A stretch of DNA of 64,000 nt from Wolfiporia cocos (lineage: Eukaryota; Basidiomycota; Agaricomycetes; Polyporales; Phaeolaceae), in contig JACCLO010000011.1 in NCBI GenBank assembly GCA_029448655.1, forward strand, positions 2,356,001 to 2,420,000, in the 5' to 3' direction. Numbering within the stretch: the first letter of the stretch is position 1; the number at the start of each line of letters is the position of its first letter. The position numbers and the translations under genes were made by a program. Below, one piece after another: positions 45,453 to 57,130 of this stretch. Below the pieces are notes generated by a model. That model was not told the DNA's origin and searched no databases. It worked only from the letters and a program-made list of their open reading frames with translations.

Positions 45453-46330
45453 CCTGCAATGGGGTTAACGCAGGCAGGGACGTGGAGTCGTCATAATCTG
45501 ATCGCATCGTGCACTCTGGTCATTATCATTATTTGTTACAATCGTATGTCGTTCTTGGATCAGGAGCCGTCGTTATGAATAGCTGTACCAGTGTCTGCAT
45601 TGTATCTTGTCTTGGCCCTTGGAGCATCGCAGATCCATCGAGCATCGTAATGACTTTGAAATGTATGTGACGCATTGCTAGATCAAAGACGGAAAAATAC
45701 AAGCCACTAAGAGCAATTACGCCAGAAAGCGCAGCTGAACTAGTGCGTATATTCGCTCGGTACGGTGCTACAGTGCTGGAGCTCGTCCAGAACGCCTAAG
45801 CGGTCGACGAAGCAAGCTGGATCGTTGATGTATCCATACTGGCCCATAATCTGTTTAGTGTAAGCTACCTGCATTGCATGTGCATACTGTGCGTTCACAA
45901 AGATCAGCAAGAGAACTACGGCTAAACGCGATAGAACAAGCATTAACATCCGTAGACGCCATAACCCAACCGCAACATCAGCCCTTGCCAGTACCGGAAA
46001 CGAAGGGAACAAATACGAGTACCCACTCTACTTAGTCGCTCTATGCCACTTCAACTCCATGCGAAGATTGTTTAAGTCCTGTCAATGCGAGTCGCTTTAA
46101 GTATGAGCGCAGGCTATCGTCAGATCAGGGGAGCGGAACTCTCACCGATCAAGACTCGAAGGGTGAACAGTACTTGCATCTCCAAAGGTTACGGTTACTT
46201 GTCTAGATACAGGTCCAGTTCTCCTGAATGCCAGCGTTGGCACGCTATGAATCGCGCCGAGATACACGGGTAGGGGTCAATGCGCTCGAGTCCTGTATTT
46301 CGCGAGCAAACGGTGCAGGAGCAGCCATGC

Positions 46331-46816
46331 TTCCTGAACGGTCGTGACCAAGTACTTCACCGACGTCAGTATCCTGACTTCGGCCTCGGGGCCGGGATCA
46401 ATATCAATCTTTAACGACCGTGTCGAGATCGATGTGAAACTTAAGCTTCAAGACCTCAAAACTCACGCATGTCAACTTCGTATTTCTGATGTTATCGTGT
46501 CAGCGCTTGACCGGCGACCGCTAGCCATGTTCCAACAGAGTACGTTAGATCATTTGCTCCCATACTAGAACTTGTGCGAGCCTGTATTGGTCGTACGGGA
46601 GTGTCGGCCATTCACATGCATGTATCTTAATGGCAGTTCATCAACAAGACAGCTGCGATTGAGCATGATAAACCTAATGATATATTCTATATCGGCATTC
46701 ATGAGAAAGACGTGAGGTTATCCGACAGCTACAGAATGCTCACCAAGCAGGTCGATCAGCGCCAACTCAAAGCCAGCAGTGACACTGATGGCTCCTATAG
46801 CTACTCAGAACAGTGA
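46331..46816 (+). pseudogene. Plus-strand coding fragments, unrecognised
   Basis: Two pieces that could be joined by an intron ending in GGCAG near 46637. The first reads TKYFTDVSILTSASGPGSIS and then IDVKLKLQDLKTHACQLRIS; the second reads FINKTAAIEHDKPNDIFYIG and VRLSDSYRMLTKQVDQRQLK and ends at a stop near 46816. Composition is protein-like but no family or good start is seen, so it may be a gene remnant or part of an unusual gene. Confidence 0.25.
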
Positions 46817-46929
46817 AATCAGATGCATAGTTGGTCCGCACAGTCTCAGCACCCCGATACCTAACGCAGAGGCTACTAGCTTGGGTATAGAGGAGAAAGT
46901 CTTGTAGACGATGGTTGTGCTGTCAACTA

Positions 46930-47433
46930 TGAAAGGCCGCACAGCCGCGTTCTTGCCTATACCCCTCGAGATAGACAGCACAAAGCACGAATCCCGAAAA
47001 CGCAAGGAATCCACCAAACGCTAGATATCCTGTAGTAAAGTCCTTCTTTCCGTCCGCCTAATCTCAGTGATCCTGTGCACAATCCACGTTGAGAACACGC
47101 CGACATAGCACAATATCCAGCGGAGGTACCAAGGCAAATAGGCACGTCTGTGTGCTGGTTCGAGATATCGCCCCTCTTCTTGTGCCTCAGCACCAGCAAT
47201 TTGTGCAGGAGATCCCAGTTCTCTTCGCTGTCAATGATTATGGGCAAGCTGAGCTCCGAGTCCTCAGATTCTGACTTCTCCTCGGCATGCAGGAACGTAG
47301 TAGTCACTTCGACCGACGCGTATGGCTGCGGGTAGGCACCTGCGGGTACCATTATCGGCGCCGAGTGGTCCGAGTTGGCAAAGCCTCTCCAGTAGCAGTT
47401 TGCCACATCCTGTGCAGTGTCCTTATCAAGCAT
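46930..47433 (-). pseudogene. Frame-broken membrane-protein-like gene, copy 1
   Basis: Read on the minus strand from 47433. Frame 1 gives ANCYWRGFANSDHSAPIMVP and LSLPIIIDSEENWDLLHKLL; near 47150 sense continues in frame 2 as YLPWYLRWILCYVGVFSTWI (hydrophobic helix); near 47040 it continues in frame 3 as GYLAFGGFLAFSGFVLCAVY (second helix) and stops at about 46930. The frame changes fall within a few bases with no splice sites, so the copy is probably broken by single-base indels. The first segment resembles the fragment at 48540-48830. Family not recognised. Confidence 0.4.
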
Positions 47434-47935
47434 TGTGACGGATGGAGTTGTACGAGATGCGAGTTCGGGTCAGACTAGCAGAGCAATCGTTGCTATTGTG
47501 TCAGATGCTGTGTTCAAGAGTCACGTAGAAATCTCAACATGATGCCAAGAGACAAGGCTCAGGAAACGGGCGGCAAAACGATGCTTAGACGCCAGCGGCT
47601 CAGTGGCACATACTGATAGCTCCGATGGGTCACTGCTCGACACAGAGACGCTTTCCCTCGCGTTGTGAAGTATGATAGAGAAAAGGGCTAAGATTAATAT
47701 ACAGCCTTTGAAGCGTTTTCATTGTGCCCATGCATGCAGTGGCACTGTGGCGCGCCACATCTAATTCAGGTGCCCTTGCAGAATATCAGATCATATGTCG
47801 TGCAGCGCTTTACCTAGAATCTCTGCAGCGACGCCAAATATCGCAGACTTTAGAACTGTGGTGTAACGATGATGCTGCAAGCGAGAAGGCTCCTTTCTCC
47901 TAATTGACACCGCAAGCAACTTAAAGCAAGCTACA

Positions 47936-47965
47936 GCTTAGGCTTACCTGCCACCTAGCCTAAGC
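47936..47965. repeat. Perfect 9-bp inverted repeat (hairpin)
   Basis: GCTTAGGCT and AGCCTAAGC are exact reverse complements separated by 12 bases. Possibly an element terminus or RNA hairpin; nearby copies of TAGCCT/AGGCTA increase the symmetry. Confidence 0.45.
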
Positions 47966-48042
47966 CACCCATCGTCATAAAGCTAGGTTACGCCAAAGGC
48001 AGGCGTTCCAGGGCATGCGATGCACAGTAATAAAGCATCATT

Positions 48043-48290
48043 CTATAAATACCTAGCCTTCGTCTCGGCCAGAGACCTCAGGTCTTGAAACTGGCCTAGA
48101 AGGGTGATAGCAACTTCGTTCTGCTTCTGTGTCCTGCGGGCTGTACGGAAAGGAGTCATGTTGATGACGGACCAAAGATGGTTCGGAAGTTCCGCACATA
48201 CAGTCTCTGTTAAGCGCTCCGACAAAAACGCTCGAAATTGTACAGCGCCGCCATAGGACCGACAACAGCCGGCGACGAGATTTGGGCTAT
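48043..48290 (-). pseudogene. Minus-strand coding fragment
   Basis: Open from about 48245 to a stop at 48043, including LSERLTETVCAELPNHLWSV and TARRTQKQNEVAITLLGQFQ. The sequence is regular and helix-like but short, with no start context. It may belong with the neighbouring fragment at 48540-48830 as parts of one decayed gene. Confidence 0.25.
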
Positions 48291-48539
48291 TGAAGATAGG
48301 TCACTCGCGCGCTCGGTTCCGTTACGCAGACAGTAATCACCTCATCTGTGGTTTTCCGAAGCGTGGTTTTCCATGCACCTAAGCGCAATGATCCTGTCAA
48401 GAGAATAATTCACAGTGAGTCCGCTGAGCGGAGAATTCGGCTGACCAAGACACATGGGCAGATCCGGATCCAAAGGTGGACGGTTCCTAAAGCACGGTCT
48501 GTTGCTCTGATGCTCCTGCACTATTACGGAGTGGAGGGG

Positions 48540-48830
48540 TTACCAGTCCTCCCACCCCTTCATTTCCTTAGGTGTTAAGCACTTTATCAAAAGTTGTGGC
48601 CCGTCTCTCCAAGTTCGAACAGAGTCGCTTATTTCGATGAGTCTGATTGGGCTGCATTTGCTCGGCCAGTCGACAGCAGGAATCAGGATGGGATTGAATG
48701 GATCAGATTCAGCATAACCTGGCCAAAAGCTGTCTGAGAGAGCCTGGAACATCTCCTGAGTAAACATAGCGGAACGTCGGAAGATTTCCAATACGTAGGT
48801 AGCAGGGGCGTATATGTTGACGGTTGGTTG
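48540..48830 (-). pseudogene. Fragment related to copy at 46930-47433
   Basis: Minus-strand open frame with EIFRRSAMFTQEMFQALSDS followed by FWPGYAESDPFNPILIPAVD and LIEISDSVRTWRDGPQLLIK. It parallels copy 1, whose sequence is YWRGFANSDHSAPIMVPAGA and LPIIIDSEENWDLLHKLL: the W-G-A-S-D-P-I-P-A and I-DS-W-LL positions agree in order and spacing. It ends early at TPKEMKGWEDW with a stop and lacks the two membrane helices. Confidence 0.35.
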
Positions 48831-49265
48831 CTATGCAATGAACTATGGCACTGCACTGGCACGCATGAGTTAGGTTGTCAGAGCCACGGAAACAAGGATT
48901 ATGCCTGTCTAGGTGCAAACAATACGTTCTGCGTGATGGAATCAATGCCAGCCGCGCTTGGAACAACTTAGACCACGCCTCACATGCACGGGGAATGCAT
49001 CCCGTGTGGGAACGTGATTTCCGTCACCCTGACCCGGGAGTTCAATGCGTAGCAACGTGACAAGTACTAGGGTGAGATATGTGGTCATTCTCGATCCTAT
49101 CACAACCACGATATGTCGAGTCACGAACGATGTGCGGCGCGACGCGACGAGACATGCCACGTGATCGCGTTTGATGTTGCGCTTGATACTAACGAGTTTA
49201 ATTACCCGCGGCTTCGCCACGGATGTCAATTGTCACTTAAGTATGATAATTAATAGAATAAGAAC

Positions 49266-49614
49266 ATGTCCGCCCAACCCGTCTCTGCCCGCTCAGCCAC
49301 TTCCGACACCTCGCTGATGCTCGGTGTCGTTGTTGCTGAGCTTGTAATCTTGTGTCCACAAATGTGGTCCCTCAAAATCTCCTGAAATTTCTGGCATGTA
49401 TCTACAGTACAGGCTATTTACGTTACAAAAGCCCGTGGCACAGCGCAGGGAGGACGCGGCTGAACGCGCGCGCCTTGCAGGCGCCGGGCGTGGGAATCCA
49501 CTGGCCAACTTCCCGGGTCGGTGGCGCGAGCCCTATGGGACGACGGACAGCACGTGGCACACGTGGAAAAGCACATGGCAGTTCCCACGCAATCCACGGC
49601 CCTTTAGTACTTAG
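49266..49614 (+). CDS. Small conserved-looking protein, 94 aa, unknown
   Basis: Two exons (49266-49343, 49408-49614) joined by a 64-nt phase-0 intron (donor gtaatc, acceptor TATCTACAG). Removing the intron makes one continuous frame from ATG to stop. Sequence begins MSAQPVSARSATSDTSLMLG, continues VVVAELYRLFTLQKPVAQRR then EDAAERARLAGAGRGNPLAN, and ends in a Trp-rich tail (GRWREPYGTTDSTWHTWKST then WQFPRNPRPFST). No signal peptide; not clearly membrane-bound. I do not recognise it. The five Trp in the last 35 residues and the clean splice make it likelier to be real than the decayed sequence to its left. Confidence 0.55.
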
Positions 49615-50429
49615 ATAGTGTACTCTGCAGGAATGAAACCGTGTTGCATGATGCGTCCAAGCACCAAATATAAACAAATGGCTTATATCTATGCACGACT
49701 TTGCCACAGGTTGCAACACCCCAAATCTAATGTCTGGCAACAGCTTCCTCACTCCAGAATGTGGCTCACACTATCAAACTGAACACTATCGACATAAGCA
49801 GAGTCGTCTCATACAGCAGTATTGATATAATTGCCAGGTGCTATGACTCGTACAACTTGGAGATTGCTTGTAACGCGAAGGACATGGAGATCGTATGTGC
49901 TTGACTATTATAGTGCTCAAAGCCGGTAGTGCGTGTATTCTACTCATGTCATAGTCACAATTGGGAAATACAGTTCCATATCATTGTTTCTGAGCACTAT
50001 CTTTCTGCTTCCATTGACGCAGATGCTTGACTCCGACCAGGGAGGGGGTTGGTTCCGAGAGTTACGGTTACGACGACAAACGAGACTCGAGAGACGCGAC
50101 CACGTGATCGTGTTTCGACTAGTGACGTCAGAGCGGGCGCGCGTCCGATGGCAGCGGCCGCGAGTAGGTGGCGCTGCATACCACACTCGACGCCATGCCG
50201 ATTCCATCGCACATCTGCCTACCTCTTCTCTCCGACTCTCACCGATTCTCTGGTCTATATAACTCCTCCTCGGCGACCTATTGTGTGCAGATTCATGCCC
50301 TCCCCTGCTCTACCGTATACCCACTAATCTAGCATTGAACGCATCCAGGCCTGTTCTACGAGGTCCAGCAAAGTAATACGGTGCCCTCATAGATAAGCAC
50401 GTAAAGTAACTCGAAAGACGCGTAAAAGC
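49615..50429. other. Intergenic, phosphate carrier promoter
   Basis: No gene supported. Contains the TATA box at 50256-50262 and a GC-rich stretch around 50.1 kb with CACGTGATCG. Confidence 0.5.
50256..50262 (+). promoter_or_regulatory. TATA box of the phosphate carrier gene
   Basis: TATATAA 168 bases before the start codon at 50430, followed by CTCCTC pyrimidine runs. Confidence 0.45.
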
Positions 50430-51849
50430 ATGTCAGGCACTTCGTTTGCTGTGCCTCAATTCACGACGAAAGACTACTCGTCCTTCTTCCTCGCTGGCGA
50501 GTAATGTAAAGCTATGATCATATTCTATGTTGACTGAATATTTAATCACTTTTAGGAGCACTATGTTGCACGTAAGCTTTCTACCATCATGCTCAGCCGA
50601 TGACACATACTGAGACGGGCCCAAGAGTCACGCATGGAGGAATGACGCGTACGTCGCACAACATCTGCGCGTATTCTATGAGAAATGAATAGCTTGGGTT
50701 TAATAGCTATTGACGTCGTCAAAACACGCATACAGATTGATCCGGCGCTCAAATCCCACTCACTACTCTCTGGTGGCCGGCTCATCGTCGCGAACGAAGG
50801 ACCCTCTGCCCTGCTCACTGGGTTTGGGCCTACTGCAGTCGGATACCTCGTACAGGTGCATAGCATTTGCATCAGATCTTGCGAGTCTTTAACTGTGTTT
50901 TGATCATGTAGGGAGGTGCAAAATTCTCCGGCTATGAATACTGGAAGAAGCAATTCGTGCAGATCGCCGGCAGTCAGGAGGCTGCGGTGAAGCATCGCAC
51001 AGCAATCTACCTTGGCGCATCGAGTGTCGCTGAGTACGTGTAGTGCTGCGGGGCGAGATTGATACATCGCTGATGGGAGGTTGTAGATTCTTCGCGGATA
51101 TCTTGCTGACACCGCTGGAGGCGACGCGTATACGACTGGTGTCGGAGCGCGGGTACGCGTCCGGGCTGACGACGGGATTTATGCGCCTCGCGCGTGAGGA
51201 AGGATTCCAGGGGCTGTATGCAGGCTTCCTCCCTATATTGTGCAAGTACGTGCCGTATGACTTTGCTAAGACATATCAGCTTGCTAATACTTGGAACGCA
51301 GACAAATTCCATACGCGATCGGCCAGTTTACAGTGAACGAGTTCTGCCACGAACTCGTGTTCCGTAACATGAGCGATGAGGCACGCGCGAAGCTCAGCGG
51401 CGGCACGAAGTTCGGTATCTCGCTGGGTAGCGGGATTATTGCAGGATTCGCTGCTGCAATCCTGAGTCAGGTGAGCATACTCCATTTTATCCCTTGCCCA
51501 TTACCACTTTCCACGCATCATCACACGATTCGCCATTGTGCAATACCCCACCGCACCGAGTCGTAACTTATCCATATCGTATGCTTTTGTACTAACACCT
51601 GCCGACCAGCCCGCAGACACTCTCCTTTCGCAGATCAACAAGGGGCACGGGCCCTCTGGCTCGATGGCGTATCGCCTCGTAACGCTCGCGCGCCAGGCAG
51701 GTGTCAGTGGCCTCTTTGCAGGACTCGGCCCACGTATGGTGATGACTGCGGGCCTGGTTTCCGGTCAATTCCTGCTGTATGGCGGGATTAAGGACGTGTT
51801 GGGCGCACCACCCGGGCTGGAGATACACAAGGAGACAAGTGCCGCGTGA
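50430..51849 (+). CDS. MIR1: Mitochondrial phosphate carrier
   Basis: Eight exons (50430-50496, 50556-50571, 50626-50648, 50707-50855, 50912-51033, 51087-51245, 51302-51470, 51610-51849), 314 aa. A member of the mitochondrial carrier family that imports phosphate with protons for ATP synthesis. The three carrier repeats show PIDVVKTRIQ, TPLEATRIRLV and QPADTLLSQINK, each matching P-x-D/E-x-x-K/R or its phosphate-carrier variant. Other family sequence: FFLAGALCCTVTHGGM, GFGPTAVGYLVQGGAKFSGY, KQIPYAIGQFTVNEFCHELV, GLFAGLGPRMVMTAGLVSGQ. Exons 2 and 3 are just 16 and 23 nt and intron 1 must use a GC donor; only this splicing yields the conserved CCTVTHGGMTPIDVV. The last intron (139 nt) is long for the window. 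Confidence 0.95.
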
Positions 51850-52130
51850 TGAGAGTATTAGGAACGAGGAACGAGGGGACGTTTCTGTGCGGTTTTGGCA
51901 ATCACACAATTATGCGAGCAGGCGATCGACAGATGTGGTTACTGTGGCTACCTGAATGCGGAAATCCGCTGACGAACTGATAAGATACGTTACCTAACTT
52001 GCCCTGATGTTTTTAAACATAGACCACTGTAGAGTACACTTCAGAATGTAGATAATGCAATGTAGGATTGCATGGACGATTGCTTATGTTTGACTGCCCT
52101 TCCGTTTACGCATCATGCATCTCACCGTAG

Positions 52131-55100
52131 TCACTCCGGGTGGAACCCGAGCTTGTCGGACAGCTTATCCAACAAAAGCCCATCAAGTTCATTGACGATC
52201 CTCTTCGCCTCCAGAATCTCTTTCAGGTCCAGAGATTCCCCATCATTCAGCAGGTCATCATAGACCTGCTTCAGCGCTTGTACATGCCGCGACGTGGGGT
52301 CCCCAGGCGAACAGCGCCGGCAAGGGGGCATTGAGGAAACCGAGTGCGACGAGTGGCGATCGAGTGGCGAGCTTGTGGCAGAGCGGCTCGGGGTCCTGCC
52401 ACGCCTCTCCTCATCCGCCGATCGCTCGGATTGCGATTCCTTCTGGCTGGACGGAATCACCTCTTTTTATTGCGTTGTACATTGTGTTGCAGAATGCGAG
52501 GATCCAGGACAGAGGCAAGGTCAGTCGCAGTCATGCATGACAAAGGGAGAGGCGTGGGAGACTGACCATCAAGCGACGGGCGACGGCCCCGGTGAACGAA
52601 TCGCTGCGCGGTCCGACCCCGCGCAGCGTGCGGCCATGGTCTCTGTTTTGCTCCAGCAGGATCGTGATCCTTGTTTCTGTCGTATCGATTGAGTGCAAGT
52701 TCGATTACTGCGGCATCGGAATCGCTGCTCTCCAATTTAATGTTGACATCGTCGTCCTGCGCGCTTCCTTCTGGACAAAGGCTCATCATCGATATCTCCA
52801 GCTAGCAGAGAGCGTACGTACCGTCCGCCAACTCATCCTGAATGCGCTCCAGAGTATCCGAACCGAGCGCTGCCTCCCACGTCGCTGGATCTTCTGAGCC
52901 AAGCTCGGGCGATAAGCCGCGCTCCTGCTGGTCCTCTTCGTCTTCAGATTCGCTGTCCGGGTCGTTCGGCGCCGTCTCAGAATGCTCAACACGCATGATG
53001 GGTGATGGAGGCGCGGGATTTGATCTTGTGCGTAGCCGCTTCTGTTTGACTTTCCCAGTGCGTGCTCTCGTAGGCGATTCGACCTGATAGTCGCTCCTTG
53101 CTGGGACAGCGCTCTTGGGCGAAGTAGACTCCTCTCGCATACGCTTCGCAGGTCGCGCACCACGCATCACACCGGTCGCCAAGGTGGACATCTCAGCGAC
53201 CTCCTCGCATTCGCCTCTCACAGGTGAGCTATCAATTTGGATCTCTGGAGAGAGTGGCGTGTGCCGGTCCGCCACATAGGGAGTCGGCACGTCAAGATCG
53301 ATGTCCTCTAGGGACCGCGGAGGACATCTCTTCGGCGTTTGGAGACTAGAGTGCGGCTCGGGATACGGTGTGGCTGGTGAATGCACTTCCTGTGGTGGCA
53401 AACCGGGTGTGGCGGAGCTACGAGGAGAGGGCGTGGCTGGCGGCAGGGTGTTGTCACGACCCATTCTGGGCGAGTAATGATCTTCGTTCCAATAGACCTC
53501 GGGCAAAGGTAACTCTGGATCGGAAGGTGCATTGCGACGTGGTGGGGTGCGTGGAGGGCCTTCAGTGGTTTCGATCATGACGGACTGTGTCTCTTCGCGG
53601 GGCGCGTTGCCATCAGCCGGATTGTGCGGTGGCGTGGACGGTTGTTGCTCGGTAGACATTGGCGCGCTGGTGAGCCCTGGGTGGTCAAAGGGAAGGAACA
53701 GACTGGGATGATCAACAGCGAGAATTGAAGGAGGTGTCTCCGGGATGATTTCCTGCAGCGCATTTTATGTAACATTATCCATCCATTGTTCATTGTTTAC
53801 ACCGCCACTCACCTCTTGCGATTGAAGCGAAGGCTGTGACTCCGACTGTGACTGTGAATCGTGAACGTACGACACGCCATCCGGCAGCGGCATGCCGATA
53901 GCATCGTGGAATGCGCTCAAGATGACTTTGAAATCGTCGGACAAAGGGAGGTTGGTTAGATCCAAGTCGTGGCGAACGATGTTCCAGAACTCTCGGAAGG
54001 CAACAAGACCTGGTCCGGGTGGCGGCTCATGATGGAATACAGAACAAAGAAACGTTTCTAGCGCGTGCAGGGTATCTGTGGTGAAACTTGAGCCTTGTAG
54101 GAAGGTGAGGATATCTCGATACAGAGTTGATACCTAGGAATCTACATCAGCTTGCCGATGTCAACTGCCGCAATTGACGTTACGCACGACGTCGTTGTAT
54201 TCTTCATCTGACAAAAGCAGTTCTTTATCACGTATCCAGATACAAAGGCCATCTGAAAGGGCGGAGACTACGGCTACAAGTTGAGCTCGAGGGCACGTCG
54301 CAAGTATCTTGGTACATAGTCGTAAAGCATCTGTGGCGTAGGATAAAGGCTTTGGTGGCGTTCTGTATAGCTCACATAGAAACTCGGCAAAATGGGAGAG
54401 AAATCGATATGACACGGTTTCTGCTACATCCATCTGAAGGTGAGTCAAGAGTGCGCAGGCAACGGCTGGTTGATCGGACAGTCTATGAGATCATTAGTAC
54501 GCGACACATTATGAAAGTGTTTCCCTTACTTCTTCGAGTTGTCTAGGATGGCAGTGACTAATGCGTCAATGACTACAGAAGAGGAGCCTGCATTGTGAAT
54601 TGCCGACTTCAGGAGTTTTTCCCAGGCATTCGTCTCCTCGATCGACATCGACATTGATCCAGAACTGGGCTCATGCGTCATTCCTTGTTTAAAGTCGCTT
54701 ATAGGCACCTTACCTGAATGGCACAGCTAAGAACACCACTATTTGTTGCCACTGTTGGTTTGGTTCTTCTTGACCCCACGTCTCTGCAAGCGTCATCCAC
54801 AAGTATCGGCCTAGATTAATCTCATCTGTCCCATCATCTCGACAAGCCAATTTGTGGAGTAAGTTAGGGTTGTCCGCAGAGATGAGGGAGGCGCAGAGCT
54901 TGCTCCAAGCACCCTTGATTTCGGCATTCGCGAGGCTATAATGCTGTTGCAAAACGACACGCAAGATCGAACCAGCAACACGAGCTGACCAAGTGCTTGA
55001 AAACACGGTTCTTGCGATCTTCCAGAGATCGGAGACAATGGTCAAGCGTGTGTACTGTTCCTCAGTATCAGGAGCAGCTCGTGAACCAGTCTGATCGCCA

Positions 55101-57130
55101 GATAGCAGAAGGCTCAAGATAACGGACACGATTCGGTCCGACGTCACAGTGTCTGTTGTGAGGTGCCCAAATTCTTGCGTGAGCTGCGCTTGCACGAGGA
55201 GGAGAGCTTGCCATACAAGCTTCAAATCAGACTACTGAAGATCAATGATCGCCCCATCGATGGAAATTGAATTGACCGCTAACCTGAAGCTCGAACGGAT
55301 GGCATGCAATTCGAATCTGTCGGCGGACGCATGTAATCCATAACTCCAGTAGAACATCCCACTGCTGCGCGATCTCCGCCTCTGTGAGTGGTCGAACCGG
55401 TTCGGCATTAGTTTGGACAAGACTCCGCATGAGCGGCGTCATGCGCTCTCCATCTTCGTTTAGGATTTTCCCGTTAACTAGTTCCGTGGCGATGATCCCG
55501 TAAGGAGACTCCGTGTGACTCCCTTCGTGAGGATTGGTCGACTGCGTAGATCCGACGGCGCTAACCAGTCGAACCAGGACGGCTTTGCCGTCTTCTTGCA
55601 CAGATGGGTCCTTATGTTCAATCATCTCCTTGAGGATCGAAATCGCATGGTCGAGATCTTCGGGGTCCTGAGACGAATCACAGCGTTGAGTGAAGCCGTC
55701 GGACAAAGGCGAGAGCAGACATGAAATAAGTGATACGCCGGACCCTCCTCTGAGCTCTTGCCTGACAACCTCAAGTGCATGATTGCAACTCTCCTTCATT
55801 GTTTTGGTCACTTTTTGCCCTGTGGCGATCGACTGCTTCAGGCGTGCGAACGTCCAAACCAGACATTTCCAGACAACTATGTGCAGCCCCACAACGAAGG
55901 GCTGCTCGTGGGAGGTTGACAGAGTGAGAGTTCTTCTGATAAGCTTCATGGTGTATGAATGGGAGAAGATATCGGTATCTGATAGCAGTATCATGCAGCC
56001 AAGGACAACCAGTGCCCAGCGTTGTCCTTGACCAGAAGCAGGTACGTCCGTGCGGGACAATGCGGTCGCAAGGGTATCTTGCAAGCGAGGTTCTGAGTCA
56101 CTAGAATGGTCACGTCGCTTCATATGAGCTCTGATGAAGTGTCGGATATGGTTCTTGATGGTACTCCAGCACAATTTGTGAAGCGCAGAGCATGACAATA
56201 GTCCATGGACGTAGCCACAGAGTATATGCGCTGCGATCGCTCGTACAGGAAGGGAAGTGTCAAGTAACCGAGGAAGAACTAGGGGTAGTACCTCCACGAA
56301 TGTGAGCAGGAATTTAGAAGGATGCGAGTATAGCAAGTTGCATATACCCTGAAACACAGGACGTCAGCCAGAGGCTGGTTCAATCAGCGAAATAGTATAG
56401 CACCTTCAGGCCGTCAAAAACGAAGATAGGATCTAGGTCACTTCCGACGACAGCTTTCAATGTTGCACTCAATTTATCGCAACTTTGTGATATTAACGAG
56501 GCAGAAAGACGTAGATAGACCAGAGCAAAGACGGAAATTGCTCGCGTTTTCGTGCTGCTTGGAGTTGGCAAATAGGCAGATAGCGCTATCTTGCAAACTA
56601 TGTCTAGCAACTCGAGAATATCTACCTCTGACAGGCATATGAATATAACTAGACATGAATGAAAAGCTCATACACCTACCAGCAAAAATCGATGATAGAG
56701 CCGGGAAGCGGAAAATGTCGGAGACCACCTGTAAGGCATGATGGCATACCGTTGAGGAATCCACCGCATATAGCAAGACATCCTCTGTTGGCTCCCAGCT
56801 CGCAGGGGACGTGAGGGTAAAAGGGCTTGAATGGGATACACCGGAAAAGGGGTCCGAAAAAGCACGATTAAGATCTCGGCGGAGACATTCGATGATCGTC
56901 GCATGATTCTGCTGGATGGACTCCAGTGCCGGGATGTCATCTTTGATGTCACAGAGTGCAATTGAGATTGCTTGAATGCGGCTTGAAAGCGTATCATAAG
57001 CATCCGAGATATCATGTAGACTGATGTGATTGTAATTGACATCTGCTACGGACTCTGCAAGGGTGAGTATAGGAGACTTGAGGAATGTCGGCGCCTGGAC
57101 CAAATCGTTACTATTGTCAGGCGTATACAT
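52131..57130 (-). CDS. RIF1: Rif1-like telomere and replication-timing regulator
   Basis: Ten exons on the minus strand (56680-57130, 56404-56627, 55284-56348, 54714-55231, 54530-54664, 54188-54482, 53813-54133, 52822-53752, 52567-52676, 52131-52460), 1459 aa, frame kept across all. Rif1 binds chromatin and recruits protein phosphatase 1 to restrain replication origins and telomere elongation. The N-terminal two thirds are alpha-helical HEAT-like repeats (EVDILELLDIVCKIALSAYL, FLLTFVEVLPLVLPRLLDTS, RWALVVLGCMILLSDTDIFS), matching the Rif1 N-terminal domain by pattern. The C-terminal 350 residues are disordered, Ser-Pro rich and basic (ARPAKRMREESTSPKS, GKVKQKRLRTRS), ending in a helix (LKEILEAKRIVNELDGLL). 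The start at MYTPDNSNDLV is uncertain: sense seems to continue upstream but in a shifted frame. Identification rests on architecture, not on a single unique motif. Confidence 0.68.

Larger units (their letters stand above)
45453..49265. other. 3.8-kb decayed region with gene fragments
   Basis: No intact gene model could be built. Contains the pseudogene pieces listed at 46331-46816 (+), 46930-47433, 48043-48290 and 48540-48830 (minus) and a hairpin at 47936-47965. The rest is AT-richer and shows no structure I can name. Confidence 0.5.

Noticed and set aside
50693..50706. Alternative phosphate-carrier splicing to an acceptor at 50692
   Set aside because: It keeps frame but replaces the conserved THGGMTP with LGLIA, losing the signature proline; the 23-nt exon model fits the family far better.
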